Shown one piece after another: positions 39,360-46,060 of a DNA stretch of 50,047 nucleotides. A program made the position numbers and the translations under genes. The notes under the pieces were generated by a model. It ran no database searches. It had not been told where the DNA came from and saw nothing but the letters and a program-made list of their open reading frames with translations. The stretch comes from Lampropedia hyalina DSM 16112 (GTDB lineage: Bacteria; Pseudomonadota; Gammaproteobacteria; Burkholderiales; Burkholderiaceae_C), in contig NZ_FQUZ01000024.1 in assembly GCF_900129055.1 (NCBI RefSeq), positions 1 through 50,047 on the forward strand, in the 5' to 3' direction. Numbering within the stretch: position 1 is the stretch's first letter; each line of letters opens with the position of its first letter.

Positions 39360-40066
39360 GCGCAGCCCTCCATCCAGTGGGACACAATCGGCGGAACCAG
39401 TTCGGTGGCCTTGCCTTGCAGGTACTGAAACTCGGCAGGAACCCGCTGCACCTCGAAGGCGATCAGCAGCTTTTCGGCCTCGATGGGGCTGTATTCCACC
39501 AGCGCGGCCGCCGGAAAAACCGACAGCGACGTGCCAATGGTCAGCACCTTGTGCGCCTGCGTGAAGTGGTGGGCAGCCGCATCCAGATGCAGCACCTGCT
39601 CACCAAACCAGACGACGTGCGGGCGCAACTGACTGCCATCGGGGGCCGCCTCACCCAGCTCAATGGTGGGCCTGCGCAGCGGCACCACCAGGTCTGCATC
39701 CGCAGAGCTTTGGCCCTTGAGGATTTCACCGTGCAGATGAATCACCTGGCTGGAACCGGCACGTTCATGCAGATCATCGATATTCTGGGTGACGATGACC
39801 ACCTCAAAACAGGCTTCGAGGCGCGCCAGTGCCAGGTGTGCGGCATTGGGCCGGGCATTCAACACATTCTGGCGACGCTGGTTGTAGAACTCCAGCACCA
39901 GTGCAGGATCAGCGGCAAAGCCCTCGGGCGTGGCCACATCCTCGATGCGGTGCTCGTGCCACAGTCCATTGCTGTCGCGGAAAGTCTGGATACCACTTTC
40001 AGCACTGATGCCCGCGCCGGTGAAGACGACGATCTTGGGCTTTCGTTCATCACGTTGATGTCTCAT
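39356..40066 (-). CDS. Sirtuin-type NAD-dependent deacylase without the zinc cysteines
   Basis: The 236-residue product has GAGISAESGIQTFRD (NAD loop), TQNIDDLHERAG and the catalytic H112 in VIHLHGEI. The zinc tetrad of four cysteines found in CobB is absent: only C86 and C235 exist, neither in the zinc module, which reads QSSADADLVVPLRRPTIELG. A sirtuin subfamily without zinc is known in several bacteria, so this is a natural variant and not obviously broken. I chose ATG 40066 (MRHQRDERKPK), although the frame is open to 40375. It likely deacylates lysines. Confidence 0.9.
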   Translation of the reverse strand: MRHQRDERKPKIVVFTGAGISAESGIQTFRDSNGLWHEHRIEDVATPEGFAADPALVLEFYNQRRQNVLNARPNAAHLALARLEACFEVVIVTQNIDDLHERAGSSQVIHLHGEILKGQSSADADLVVPLRRPTIELGEAAPDGSQLRPHVVWFGEQVLHLDAAAHHFTQAHKVLTIGTSLSVFPAAALVEYSPIEAEKLLIAFEVQRVPAEFQYLQGKATELVPPIVSHWMEGCA

Positions 40067-40188
40067 TTTTTCATGGCAATCAAAAATATGGCGGGTACTT
40101 CTTCCATAGAGCAGTATGACGGTTTTCTGGGGGCACGTCGGCGCGACCGGCAGCCAGTTTACCTGATTGCGCGGAAAACCACCTGTGG

Positions 40189-42159
40189 TCAGTTCCCGTC
40201 CTGGTTCAGCAAGGCCTGCACACGCGCCTGCAAGGCTTGCGGGCTGGTGTCCTGCGGGGGCAGGGGGGAGCCGATTTCCAGCCCGACGCGGTTGAACAGA
40301 CCACGCCTGAAGGGCTTGGTCATGGCGACATTTTCGCCGTTGCGGGTTTCGATGCGCGAGAAAAACGACCCCCACAGCCGCGTCAAAGCCATCGGCACCA
40401 CGGGCACGGCAATGCCTTCACGGCCCGCATCGTCCACGATTTTCTGCACGCCCCGACGGAACCGCTGCAACTGGCCGTCACGGGTGATGCCGCCTTCGGG
40501 GAAGATGCCCAGCAGATCACCGTCGCGCAGCACCTGGGCGGCGCGGGCGAATGCGGCATCGAAGACTTCGGGCTGCTCTTTCTGCGGCGCAATCGGAATG
40601 GCCTTGGCCAGCCGGAACACCAGCCCCAGCAGCGGCGTGCGGAAGATGCGAGCGTCCATGATGAAGTAAATGGGGCGCGGGCTGGCAGCCATCAGCAAAA
40701 TGGCATCGATGAAGCTGACGTGGTTGCACACCAGCACGGCGGGGCCACTGGCGGGAATGTGCTCACGCCCACGCACCCGGAAGCGATAGACCAGATGCGT
40801 CATGATGAAGGCAATGAAGCGCAGCAGGTATTCGGGCACCAGCAGGAAGATGTAGCCTGCCACCAGCGCGTTGGCCACCGCCAGCAGCAGGAACAGTTGC
40901 GCAATGCTCACCCCCAGTTGCAGCAACGCACCGGCCAGCACGGCACTGACGATCATGAACAGGGCGTTGAGAATATTGTTGGCGGCAATGATGCGGGCAC
41001 GGTGCGTGGGCTGGGAGCGCATCTGCACCAGTGCATACATGGGCACGCTGTAGAGGCCGATGAACAGGCACAGCAGCCCCAGGTCGGCCATGACGCGCCA
41101 ATGCGCAGGGGCCGCCGTGAACTCGGCCACGCCCAGCAAACCGGCCGGGGCGGGCAGGGCGCGGGTGGCCAGGAACAAGTCGAACAGGAACACACTCATG
41201 CCGATGGCTCCCACTGGCACGAGGCCGATTTCCACCTGCTTGCGCGAGAGCACCTCGCACAGCAGCGAACCCGTGCCCACGCCCACCGCAAAGATCACCA
41301 GCAGCAGGCTGGCGACCTGTTCGTTGCCGTGCAGTACATCCTTGGCGATGCTGGGAAACTGGCTCATCATGACCGAGCCGACGAACCACATCCAGCTGAT
41401 GCCCAGCAGCGAGCGAAACACCACCGGGTTGCGGTGTGCCAGCTTCAGGTTCTTCCAGGTCTCGCTGGCGGGGTTCCAGTTGATGCGCAGGTGGCGGTCG
41501 ATGGCAGGCGAGACGGGAATGCGGTGGCTGACCCACAGCCCCAGCACGGCCACCACCAGGCAGGCCAGCGCGACGTGCAGCCGCCCTACCTCTGGTACGC
41601 TGATGAGCGCGCCACCGGCCAGGCTGCCCAGCAGAATCGCCACAAAAGTGCCCATTTCCACCATGCCATTGCCGCCGGTCAGTTCCGCTGGGTGCAGGTG
41701 CTGGGGCAGGTATGAGTATTTGACCGGCCCGAACAGCGTCGATTGCAGCCCCATGAAGAAGATGCAGCCCAGCAGCACCGCCACCTGCTGTTTCCAGAAG
41801 GCCAGTGCCGCCACGGCCATGATGGCAACCTCCAGCCATTTCAGGCGCGTGATGATGCGGCGTTTCTCGAACTTGTCGGCCAGTTGCCCGGCGGTGGCCG
41901 AGAACAGCAGAAAAGGCAGGATGAACACCGCGCCGATGACCAGCCCGGCCAGTTCGGCGGGCAGCCAGCCGCTTTGCAACTGGTAGGTCACCATCACGGT
42001 GAGGGCAAACTTGAACAGGTTGTCGTTGGCCGCACCGCTGAACTGCGTCCAGAAGAACCAGGCAAAACGCTGTTGCCCCAGCAGGCGGAACTGATTGACC
42101 TGTGCCGTGGCAAGCTGCGGGTCACGGGTGGCGTGAGAAGGAGAGTGGAGTTCATTCAT
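40189..42159 (-). CDS. MFS transporter fused to 1-acyl-glycerol-3-phosphate acyltransferase
   Basis: The 656-residue product has about 12 helices of a LplT-like major facilitator domain (residues about 25-430, with GAANDNLFKFALTV and FGPVKYSYLPQHL). A PlsC-type acyltransferase domain (about 450-650) follows, with NHVSFIDA (catalytic HX4D-like block) and FPEGGITRDG. The AMP-ligase domain of Aas is absent. It probably flips and re-acylates lysophospholipids at the inner membrane. I chose ATG 42159 (MNELHSPSHATRD); it is divergent from an XRE regulator gene. Confidence 0.92.
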   Translation of the reverse strand: MNELHSPSHATRDPQLATAQVNQFRLLGQQRFAWFFWTQFSGAANDNLFKFALTVMVTYQLQSGWLPAELAGLVIGAVFILPFLLFSATAGQLADKFEKRRIITRLKWLEVAIMAVAALAFWKQQVAVLLGCIFFMGLQSTLFGPVKYSYLPQHLHPAELTGGNGMVEMGTFVAILLGSLAGGALISVPEVGRLHVALACLVVAVLGLWVSHRIPVSPAIDRHLRINWNPASETWKNLKLAHRNPVVFRSLLGISWMWFVGSVMMSQFPSIAKDVLHGNEQVASLLLVIFAVGVGTGSLLCEVLSRKQVEIGLVPVGAIGMSVFLFDLFLATRALPAPAGLLGVAEFTAAPAHWRVMADLGLLCLFIGLYSVPMYALVQMRSQPTHRARIIAANNILNALFMIVSAVLAGALLQLGVSIAQLFLLLAVANALVAGYIFLLVPEYLLRFIAFIMTHLVYRFRVRGREHIPASGPAVLVCNHVSFIDAILLMAASPRPIYFIMDARIFRTPLLGLVFRLAKAIPIAPQKEQPEVFDAAFARAAQVLRDGDLLGIFPEGGITRDGQLQRFRRGVQKIVDDAGREGIAVPVVPMALTRLWGSFFSRIETRNGENVAMTKPFRRGLFNRVGLEIGSPLPPQDTSPQALQARVQALLNQDGN

Positions 42160-42267
42160 GATGGAAAAGGAACAACAGTGCGAACGAATAGCGAATGTGT
42201 GCAGTGTGCGGGGAAAACCGCGACACCGGCATGATATGAATGTCGGGTCTATGGATGATGCCTGAAT

Positions 42268-42286
42268 GGTATCTACAGACGATACC
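42268..42286. promoter_or_regulatory. Inverted repeat upstream of the XRE regulator gene
   Basis: GGTATC (42268-42273) and GATACC (42281-42286) face each other across 7 bases, 42 bases before ATG 42329 and in the gap shared with the acyltransferase gene. It is a candidate operator for the XRE protein. Half-sites are only 6 bp. Confidence 0.4.
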
Positions 42287-42328
42287 GTTATCATGTGTTT
42301 TGCAGACCTTCCCTTGCAGAGGACACCC

Positions 42329-43075
42329 ATGACGACGACCAAGGAACTGGTTCAGGCCATCAAGAAAGAACTGAAAGTTCAGCACAAAACCTACGCCGAT
42401 CTGGCCAGTGCCCTGGACATGGCAGAATCCAGCGTGAAGCGCATGCTGGCCAAGGGCGATATGCCGCTCTCGCGCGTCGATGCCATCTGCCAGGCCTTGG
42501 GCACGGACTTTGCCGAGATGGCGCGGCGCGTGGCCGACGAACGCCCCATGCTCACGCAATTGACCGCAGCGCAGGAAAGTGCCGTGGTGGCCGACCCCAA
42601 ATTGCTGTTGGTGGCCATCAATGCCATGAGCCTGTGGACGGTGGAGCAGATGACCCAGACCTACCGCCTCAGCGAAGCCGAGTGCATCCGCTATCTGGCA
42701 CAACTCGACCGCATCGGCATCCTGGAGTTGCGCCCGCTCAACCGCTACCACCTCAAGCTGGCCAAGACCTTCCGCTGGCGACCCAATGGCCCGGTCATGC
42801 AGTTCTTCCGCGATAACGTAGTGCTGGACTATTTCGGTGGCTCATTCGCCTATGACGATGAAGGCCTGTTTCTGGTACATGGCTCGGTCAGCCGGGCCGC
42901 CGCCACACAATTGCTGGAACGCTTGCAGAAAACCGGCCAGGATTTTGCCCGCCAGCACCTGACCGACCAGCACTTGCCCGCCACTGAACGCGAGGGCTAT
43001 ACGCTGGTGCTCGGGCTGCGCCGCTGGGAGTTCGCCGCGTTTGCAGCACTGCGCCGCACCACGGCCCGCCCATGA
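42329..43075 (+). CDS. XRE-family helix-turn-helix regulator
   Basis: The 248-residue product has a Cro/CI-type HTH at residues about 5-60 (TYADLASALDMAESSVKRML ... LSRVDAICQALG). A larger C-terminal region of unknown fold follows, with repeated R/L-rich helices and a conserved-looking FRWRPNGPVMQFF. A GAGG Shine-Dalgarno lies before ATG 42329. It probably regulates itself or the divergent acyltransferase gene, but no target is shown. Confidence 0.88.
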   Translation: MTTTKELVQAIKKELKVQHKTYADLASALDMAESSVKRMLAKGDMPLSRVDAICQALGTDFAEMARRVADERPMLTQLTAAQESAVVADPKLLLVAINAMSLWTVEQMTQTYRLSEAECIRYLAQLDRIGILELRPLNRYHLKLAKTFRWRPNGPVMQFFRDNVVLDYFGGSFAYDDEGLFLVHGSVSRAAATQLLERLQKTGQDFARQHLTDQHLPATEREGYTLVLGLRRWEFAAFAALRRTTARP

Positions 43076-43124
43076 TTTTGGATAAAAAAACATTTGCCAA
43101 TCCAAAACGCCCTGAAGAAAATGC

Positions 43125-43130
43125 TATACT
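43125..43130 (+). promoter_or_regulatory. Extended -10 promoter of the tRNA-Val remnant and HIT gene
   Basis: TGC followed by TATACT is an extended -10 element, about 31 bases before the tRNA 5' end. I see no good -35. It would drive the tRNA remnant and the HIT gene as one transcript. Confidence 0.6.
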
Positions 43131-43160
43131 TTCGCTTTCTGCACAAAGCAAACCAAATTT

Positions 43161-43211
43161 GGGCAGTTAGCTCAGTGGTAGAGCACTGCCTTCACACGGC
43201 AGGGTTTTTTT
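43161..43211 (+). pseudogene. Truncated tRNA-Val(CAC), 5' half only, ending in a T-run
   Basis: Bases 43161-43204 match a tRNA-Val 5' half: acceptor strand GGGCAGT, D arm GCTC-AGTGGTA-GAGC, anticodon arm CTGCC-TTCACAC-GGCAG with anticodon CAC. The variable loop, T arm and 3' acceptor strand are missing. Seven T residues (43205-43211) follow directly, then the HIT start codon at 43214. The anticodon stem plus GG and T7 resembles an intrinsic terminator, and AGGG could act as Shine-Dalgarno for the next gene. It cannot make a working tRNA. Confidence 0.85.
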
Positions 43212-43213
43212 AG

Positions 43214-43693
43214 ATGACACATGTGTGCGAGGCTGCCAGCCCAGCGTTCCAGTCTGATTGCCCGCTGTGCCAGCACGATGGCGGAGAACTGGTCTTGCGC
43301 AATGCGCAACTGCGGGTGATTCACGCCCATGAAGCAGGATTTCCGGCATTTTACCGGGTGATCTGGAATGCCCATGTGGCCGAATGGTCAGACCTGTCGG
43401 CACAGGATCGGGCATACTGCATGGATGCTGTGGTAGTGGTCGAGCGGGTGCTGCGCGAGTGCCTGCAACCGCAGAAAATCAATCTGGCCAGTCTGGGCAA
43501 TATGGTGGCGCACCTGCATTGGCATGTGATTGCCCGTTTCGACTGGGACAGCCATTTCCCCGCGCCAGTCTGGGCACAATCCCGTGCAGACGCACAAGAG
43601 TCACAGAACAACGTTCGGCTTCAGGCTCTGGAACAGCAGCTTCCGGCCTTGCATGATCGTCTGCGCCAGGCTTTACAGGCGGCGGGTTTTTGA
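43214..43693 (+). CDS. HIT-family protein
   Basis: The 159-residue product of the histidine-triad superfamily has an N-terminal CPLCQHDGGE zinc-ribbon-like pair and the active-site triad in MVAHLHWHVIARF. Such proteins hydrolyse dinucleotide phosphates or nucleotide-phosphoramidates. In Burkholderiales this gene stands before DUF971 and ubiE genes; here DUF971 follows and ubiE is missing. Its start is unusually close to a tRNA remnant (9 bases from AGGG). Confidence 0.92.
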   Translation: MTHVCEAASPAFQSDCPLCQHDGGELVLRNAQLRVIHAHEAGFPAFYRVIWNAHVAEWSDLSAQDRAYCMDAVVVVERVLRECLQPQKINLASLGNMVAHLHWHVIARFDWDSHFPAPVWAQSRADAQESQNNVRLQALEQQLPALHDRLRQALQAAGF

Positions 43694-43726
43694 GCAGGTT
43701 TTCTTGTTTCTGAAAGGGCGGTGTTC

Positions 43727-44638
43727 ATGGAGTTTCGTCATTCACTGGCCGGTGCCGAGGTCGTGCCCACGCAGATCGTGCTGCATGGCCAGTCTCGGGT
43801 GCTGGAAATCCACTTTGCGACCGGCGAACAGTTCCGCCTGCCATTCGAGTTTCTGCGGGTGCATTCGCCTTCTGCCGAAGTGCAGGGGCATGGTGCAGGG
43901 CAGGAAGTGCTCCAGACCGGCAAGCGCGGGGTGGATATTGTCAGCCTGGAGCCGGTAGGCCACTATGGCATCAAACCGGTTTTCGACGATGGCCATGCCA
44001 GCGGCATCTTCAGTTGGCAGTACCTGTTCCATCTGGCAATGACGACAAGCCCCCAAAAAACCGGGTCTGAAACAGCGAAGTCCACCAAGGCGACAAAAAC
44101 CACCAAACCCGTCCAGCCGACAGGGCGGGTCATCAAGAAATACCCCAATCGTCGCCTCTACGACATGGTCAGCTCCAGCTACATCACCCTGACCGATGTC
44201 AAGCAACTGGTATTGGAGCGCGAACCGGTGCAGGTGATCGATGCCAAGACCGGCGAAGACCTCACCCGCAGCATCTTCCTGCAAATCATTCTGGAAGAGG
44301 AGGTGGGCGGTTCACCGATTTTTTCCGAAGCGGTTCTGGCCAACATCATCCGCTTCTATGGCCACACGATGCAGGGTTTCATGGGAGCCTACATCGAGAA
44401 GAACATCCAGGCCATGTCGGAAATGCAGACGCAGTGGGTCGAGCAGACCAAGCACATGCCACCGGAATTCTGGCAGCAGTTTCCCGGCCTGAGCACACCG
44501 ATTCTGCCGAATGTGATGGAAGACTACACCGAGCAATCCCGCCAGACCGTTCAGGCCATGCAGGAGCAGATGCAGGAACAGGTACGGCTCCAGACCGAGC
44601 AGTTTCTCAACCTGTTTGGCTTTCGGGGCACAAAATAG
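43727..44638 (+). CDS. phaR: Fusion of truncated DUF971 protein with PHA-synthesis regulator PhaR
   Basis: The 303-residue frame has two parts. Residues 1-104 are DUF971 (GBBH-like N domain: VLEIHFATGEQFRLPFEFLR, VEPVGHYGI-type block, DDGHASGIFSWQYLFHL), lacking its last ~20 residues. From M105 (ATG 44039) it is PhaR: a lysine/threonine-rich start, RVIKKYPNRRLYD DNA-binding block, VQVIDAKTGEDLTRSIFLQ and a glutamine-rich tail. PhaR represses phasin and PHA genes. An AGGG 8 bases before ATG 43727 supports the fused start. No good ribosome site precedes 44039. The fusion looks like a deletion that removed ubiE and others. Confidence 0.85.
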   Translation: MEFRHSLAGAEVVPTQIVLHGQSRVLEIHFATGEQFRLPFEFLRVHSPSAEVQGHGAGQEVLQTGKRGVDIVSLEPVGHYGIKPVFDDGHASGIFSWQYLFHLAMTTSPQKTGSETAKSTKATKTTKPVQPTGRVIKKYPNRRLYDMVSSSYITLTDVKQLVLEREPVQVIDAKTGEDLTRSIFLQIILEEEVGGSPIFSEAVLANIIRFYGHTMQGFMGAYIEKNIQAMSEMQTQWVEQTKHMPPEFWQQFPGLSTPILPNVMEDYTEQSRQTVQAMQEQMQEQVRLQTEQFLNLFGFRGTK

Positions 44639-45152
44639 CCAGCGCGTGGGCCATGCGCTGTGGGCCTTGGCCAGCAATCAGCGCGAAAGGCGCGTGGAAT
44701 GCCGTCAGATGCTGCTGGAGCAAGGCCAGCACCGGCCCTCGCACATGCGCGCCATCGCGTTGCAGTCCATCGGCCTGCCAGGGCACATCGTTGTTGAGCA
44801 GCAGCGTCTGCGCATAACGCTGCTGCAATGAGGCTGCCATCGCGTACAAGCTGCGGTCACCAAACACCAGTTCGCTGTACACAGCCGTCAGCAGTGGAGC
44901 AGTGTCGCAGAAAACCCATGCACTGCCATTTTGCCGCGCCCGCTCCAGCGCGGCATCTTCATTGGCAACCTGGGTTTGCAGAATGGAATGCTGTTCCTGC
45001 CTCTGCGGAGTGCGCCCCTGCAACTGCGTGAATGCACGCAGGTATTCAGGAACCCAGGGGCAATCGAAATGCCGCGCCAAAGCCTGTGCCAGCGTGGTCT
45101 TGCCGCTGCTTTCGGCTCCCAGGATGGCGACCAGACGCGGCGAAGTGGCCAT
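44607..45152 (-). CDS. NadR/Ttd14-like AAA ATPase, possible nucleoside/vitamin kinase
   Basis: The 181-residue P-loop protein has Walker A GAESSGKTTL and a DTAPLLTAVYSE block like the NadR ribosylnicotinamide kinase domain. Start MATSPRLV at 45152. Such kinases often sit next to PnuC-type permeases to trap the imported vitamin; here the pnuC-like gene is 19 kb away. It overlaps the 3' end of the phaR fusion by 32 bases and is followed by nothing on its strand. The substrate could be nicotinamide riboside or thiamine. Confidence 0.85.
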   Translation of the reverse strand: MATSPRLVAILGAESSGKTTLAQALARHFDCPWVPEYLRAFTQLQGRTPQRQEQHSILQTQVANEDAALERARQNGSAWVFCDTAPLLTAVYSELVFGDRSLYAMAASLQQRYAQTLLLNNDVPWQADGLQRDGAHVRGPVLALLQQHLTAFHAPFALIAGQGPQRMAHALAILCPESQTG

Positions 45153-45170
45153 GACTGCGGCGCGAAGCAA

Positions 45171-45953
45171 TCAGGGAGCAGGCATGCCGATGGTCTGGCT
45201 GAAGCCACCATCGACGTACATGATCTCTGATGTCACACCCGCTGCCAGATCGGACAGCAGGAAGGCGGCGGCATTGCCGACATCCTCGATGGTCACGTTG
45301 CGGCGCAATGGCGAGGTTTCGGCAAAATTCGACAGCAGCTTGCCGAAGTCCTTGATGCCGCTGGCTGCCAGTGTCTTGATCGGGCCGGCACTGATGCCAT
45401 TGACGCGAATGCCCTGTGGCCCCACGGCCTCGGCCAGATAGCGCACACTCGCTTCCAGGCTCGCCTTGGCCAGGCCCATGGTGTTGTAGTTGGGCACGGA
45501 GCGCACCGCGCCCAGATAGGAGAGTGTCAGCAGTGCGGCATTCGGGCGCAGCAAGGGCAGGGCGGCCTTGGCCAGTGCCGGGAAGCTGTAGGCACTGATG
45601 TCGTGTGCCACGCGGAAATTCTCGCGGCTCAGACCATCGAGAAAATTGCCGGCAATCGCCTCGCGCGGGGCAAAGCCGATGCTGTGGACAAAGCCATCGA
45701 ACTGCGGCCAGTGGGCCGACAAATCAGCAAACAACCTCTCGATCTGGGCATCGTCCGACACATCGCAGTCGAACACCAGTTGGGAATTGAACTCGGCGGC
45801 AAACTCGCTGATGCGCCCCTTGAAACGCTCCCCGACATAACTGAACGCCAGTTCAGCTCCTTGCTCATGGCAGGCCTTGGCAATGCCATAGGCAATGGAA
45901 CGGTTGGAAAGCACACCGGTAATCAGCAATTTTTTGCCGTTGAGAAAACCCAT
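45171..45953 (-). CDS. fabI: Enoyl-[acyl-carrier-protein] reductase (NADH)
   Basis: The 260-residue enzyme does the last step of each fatty-acid elongation cycle. It is an atypical short-chain reductase with catalytic Y156 and K163 (YNTMGLAK), [15 protein letters not shown] nucleotide fold and [14 protein letters not shown] start at ATG 45953 ([13 protein letters not shown]). It lies 18 bases upstream of the NadR-like gene and divergent from the yejA-like gene. Confidence 0.96.
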   Translation of the reverse strand: MGFLNGKKLLITGVLSNRSIAYGIAKACHEQGAELAFSYVGERFKGRISEFAAEFNSQLVFDCDVSDDAQIERLFADLSAHWPQFDGFVHSIGFAPREAIAGNFLDGLSRENFRVAHDISAYSFPALAKAALPLLRPNAALLTLSYLGAVRSVPNYNTMGLAKASLEASVRYLAEAVGPQGIRVNGISAGPIKTLAASGIKDFGKLLSNFAETSPLRRNVTIEDVGNAAAFLLSDLAAGVTSEIMYVDGGFSQTIGMPAP

Positions 45954-46044
45954 TCTGGACTCCTGTTGGAATTTTGGTTGATCGATACTGCGGGCGAACA
46001 GCCACACAGGTCATATCCTCATGCCTGTGCCTGTCTCACACTGG

Positions 46045-46060
46045 TGCGACAATTGTCGCA
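46045..46060. promoter_or_regulatory. Perfect 16-bp palindrome in the fabI-yejA divergent region
   Basis: TGCGACAATTGTCGCA reads the same on both strands. It lies 92 bases from the fabI start and touches the possible ATG 46060 of the yejA-like gene, a position suited to repression of that gene. I do not recognise the regulator. Confidence 0.65.

Noticed and set aside
39356-40066. Sirtuin as a pseudogene because of the missing zinc cysteines
   Set aside because: Frame, length and catalytic motifs are intact and zinc-less sirtuins exist as a natural subfamily.
40237-41715. A 492-codon plus-strand frame opposite the MFS/acyltransferase gene
   Set aside because: Q/H-rich low-complexity antisense shadow of a clear membrane protein gene.
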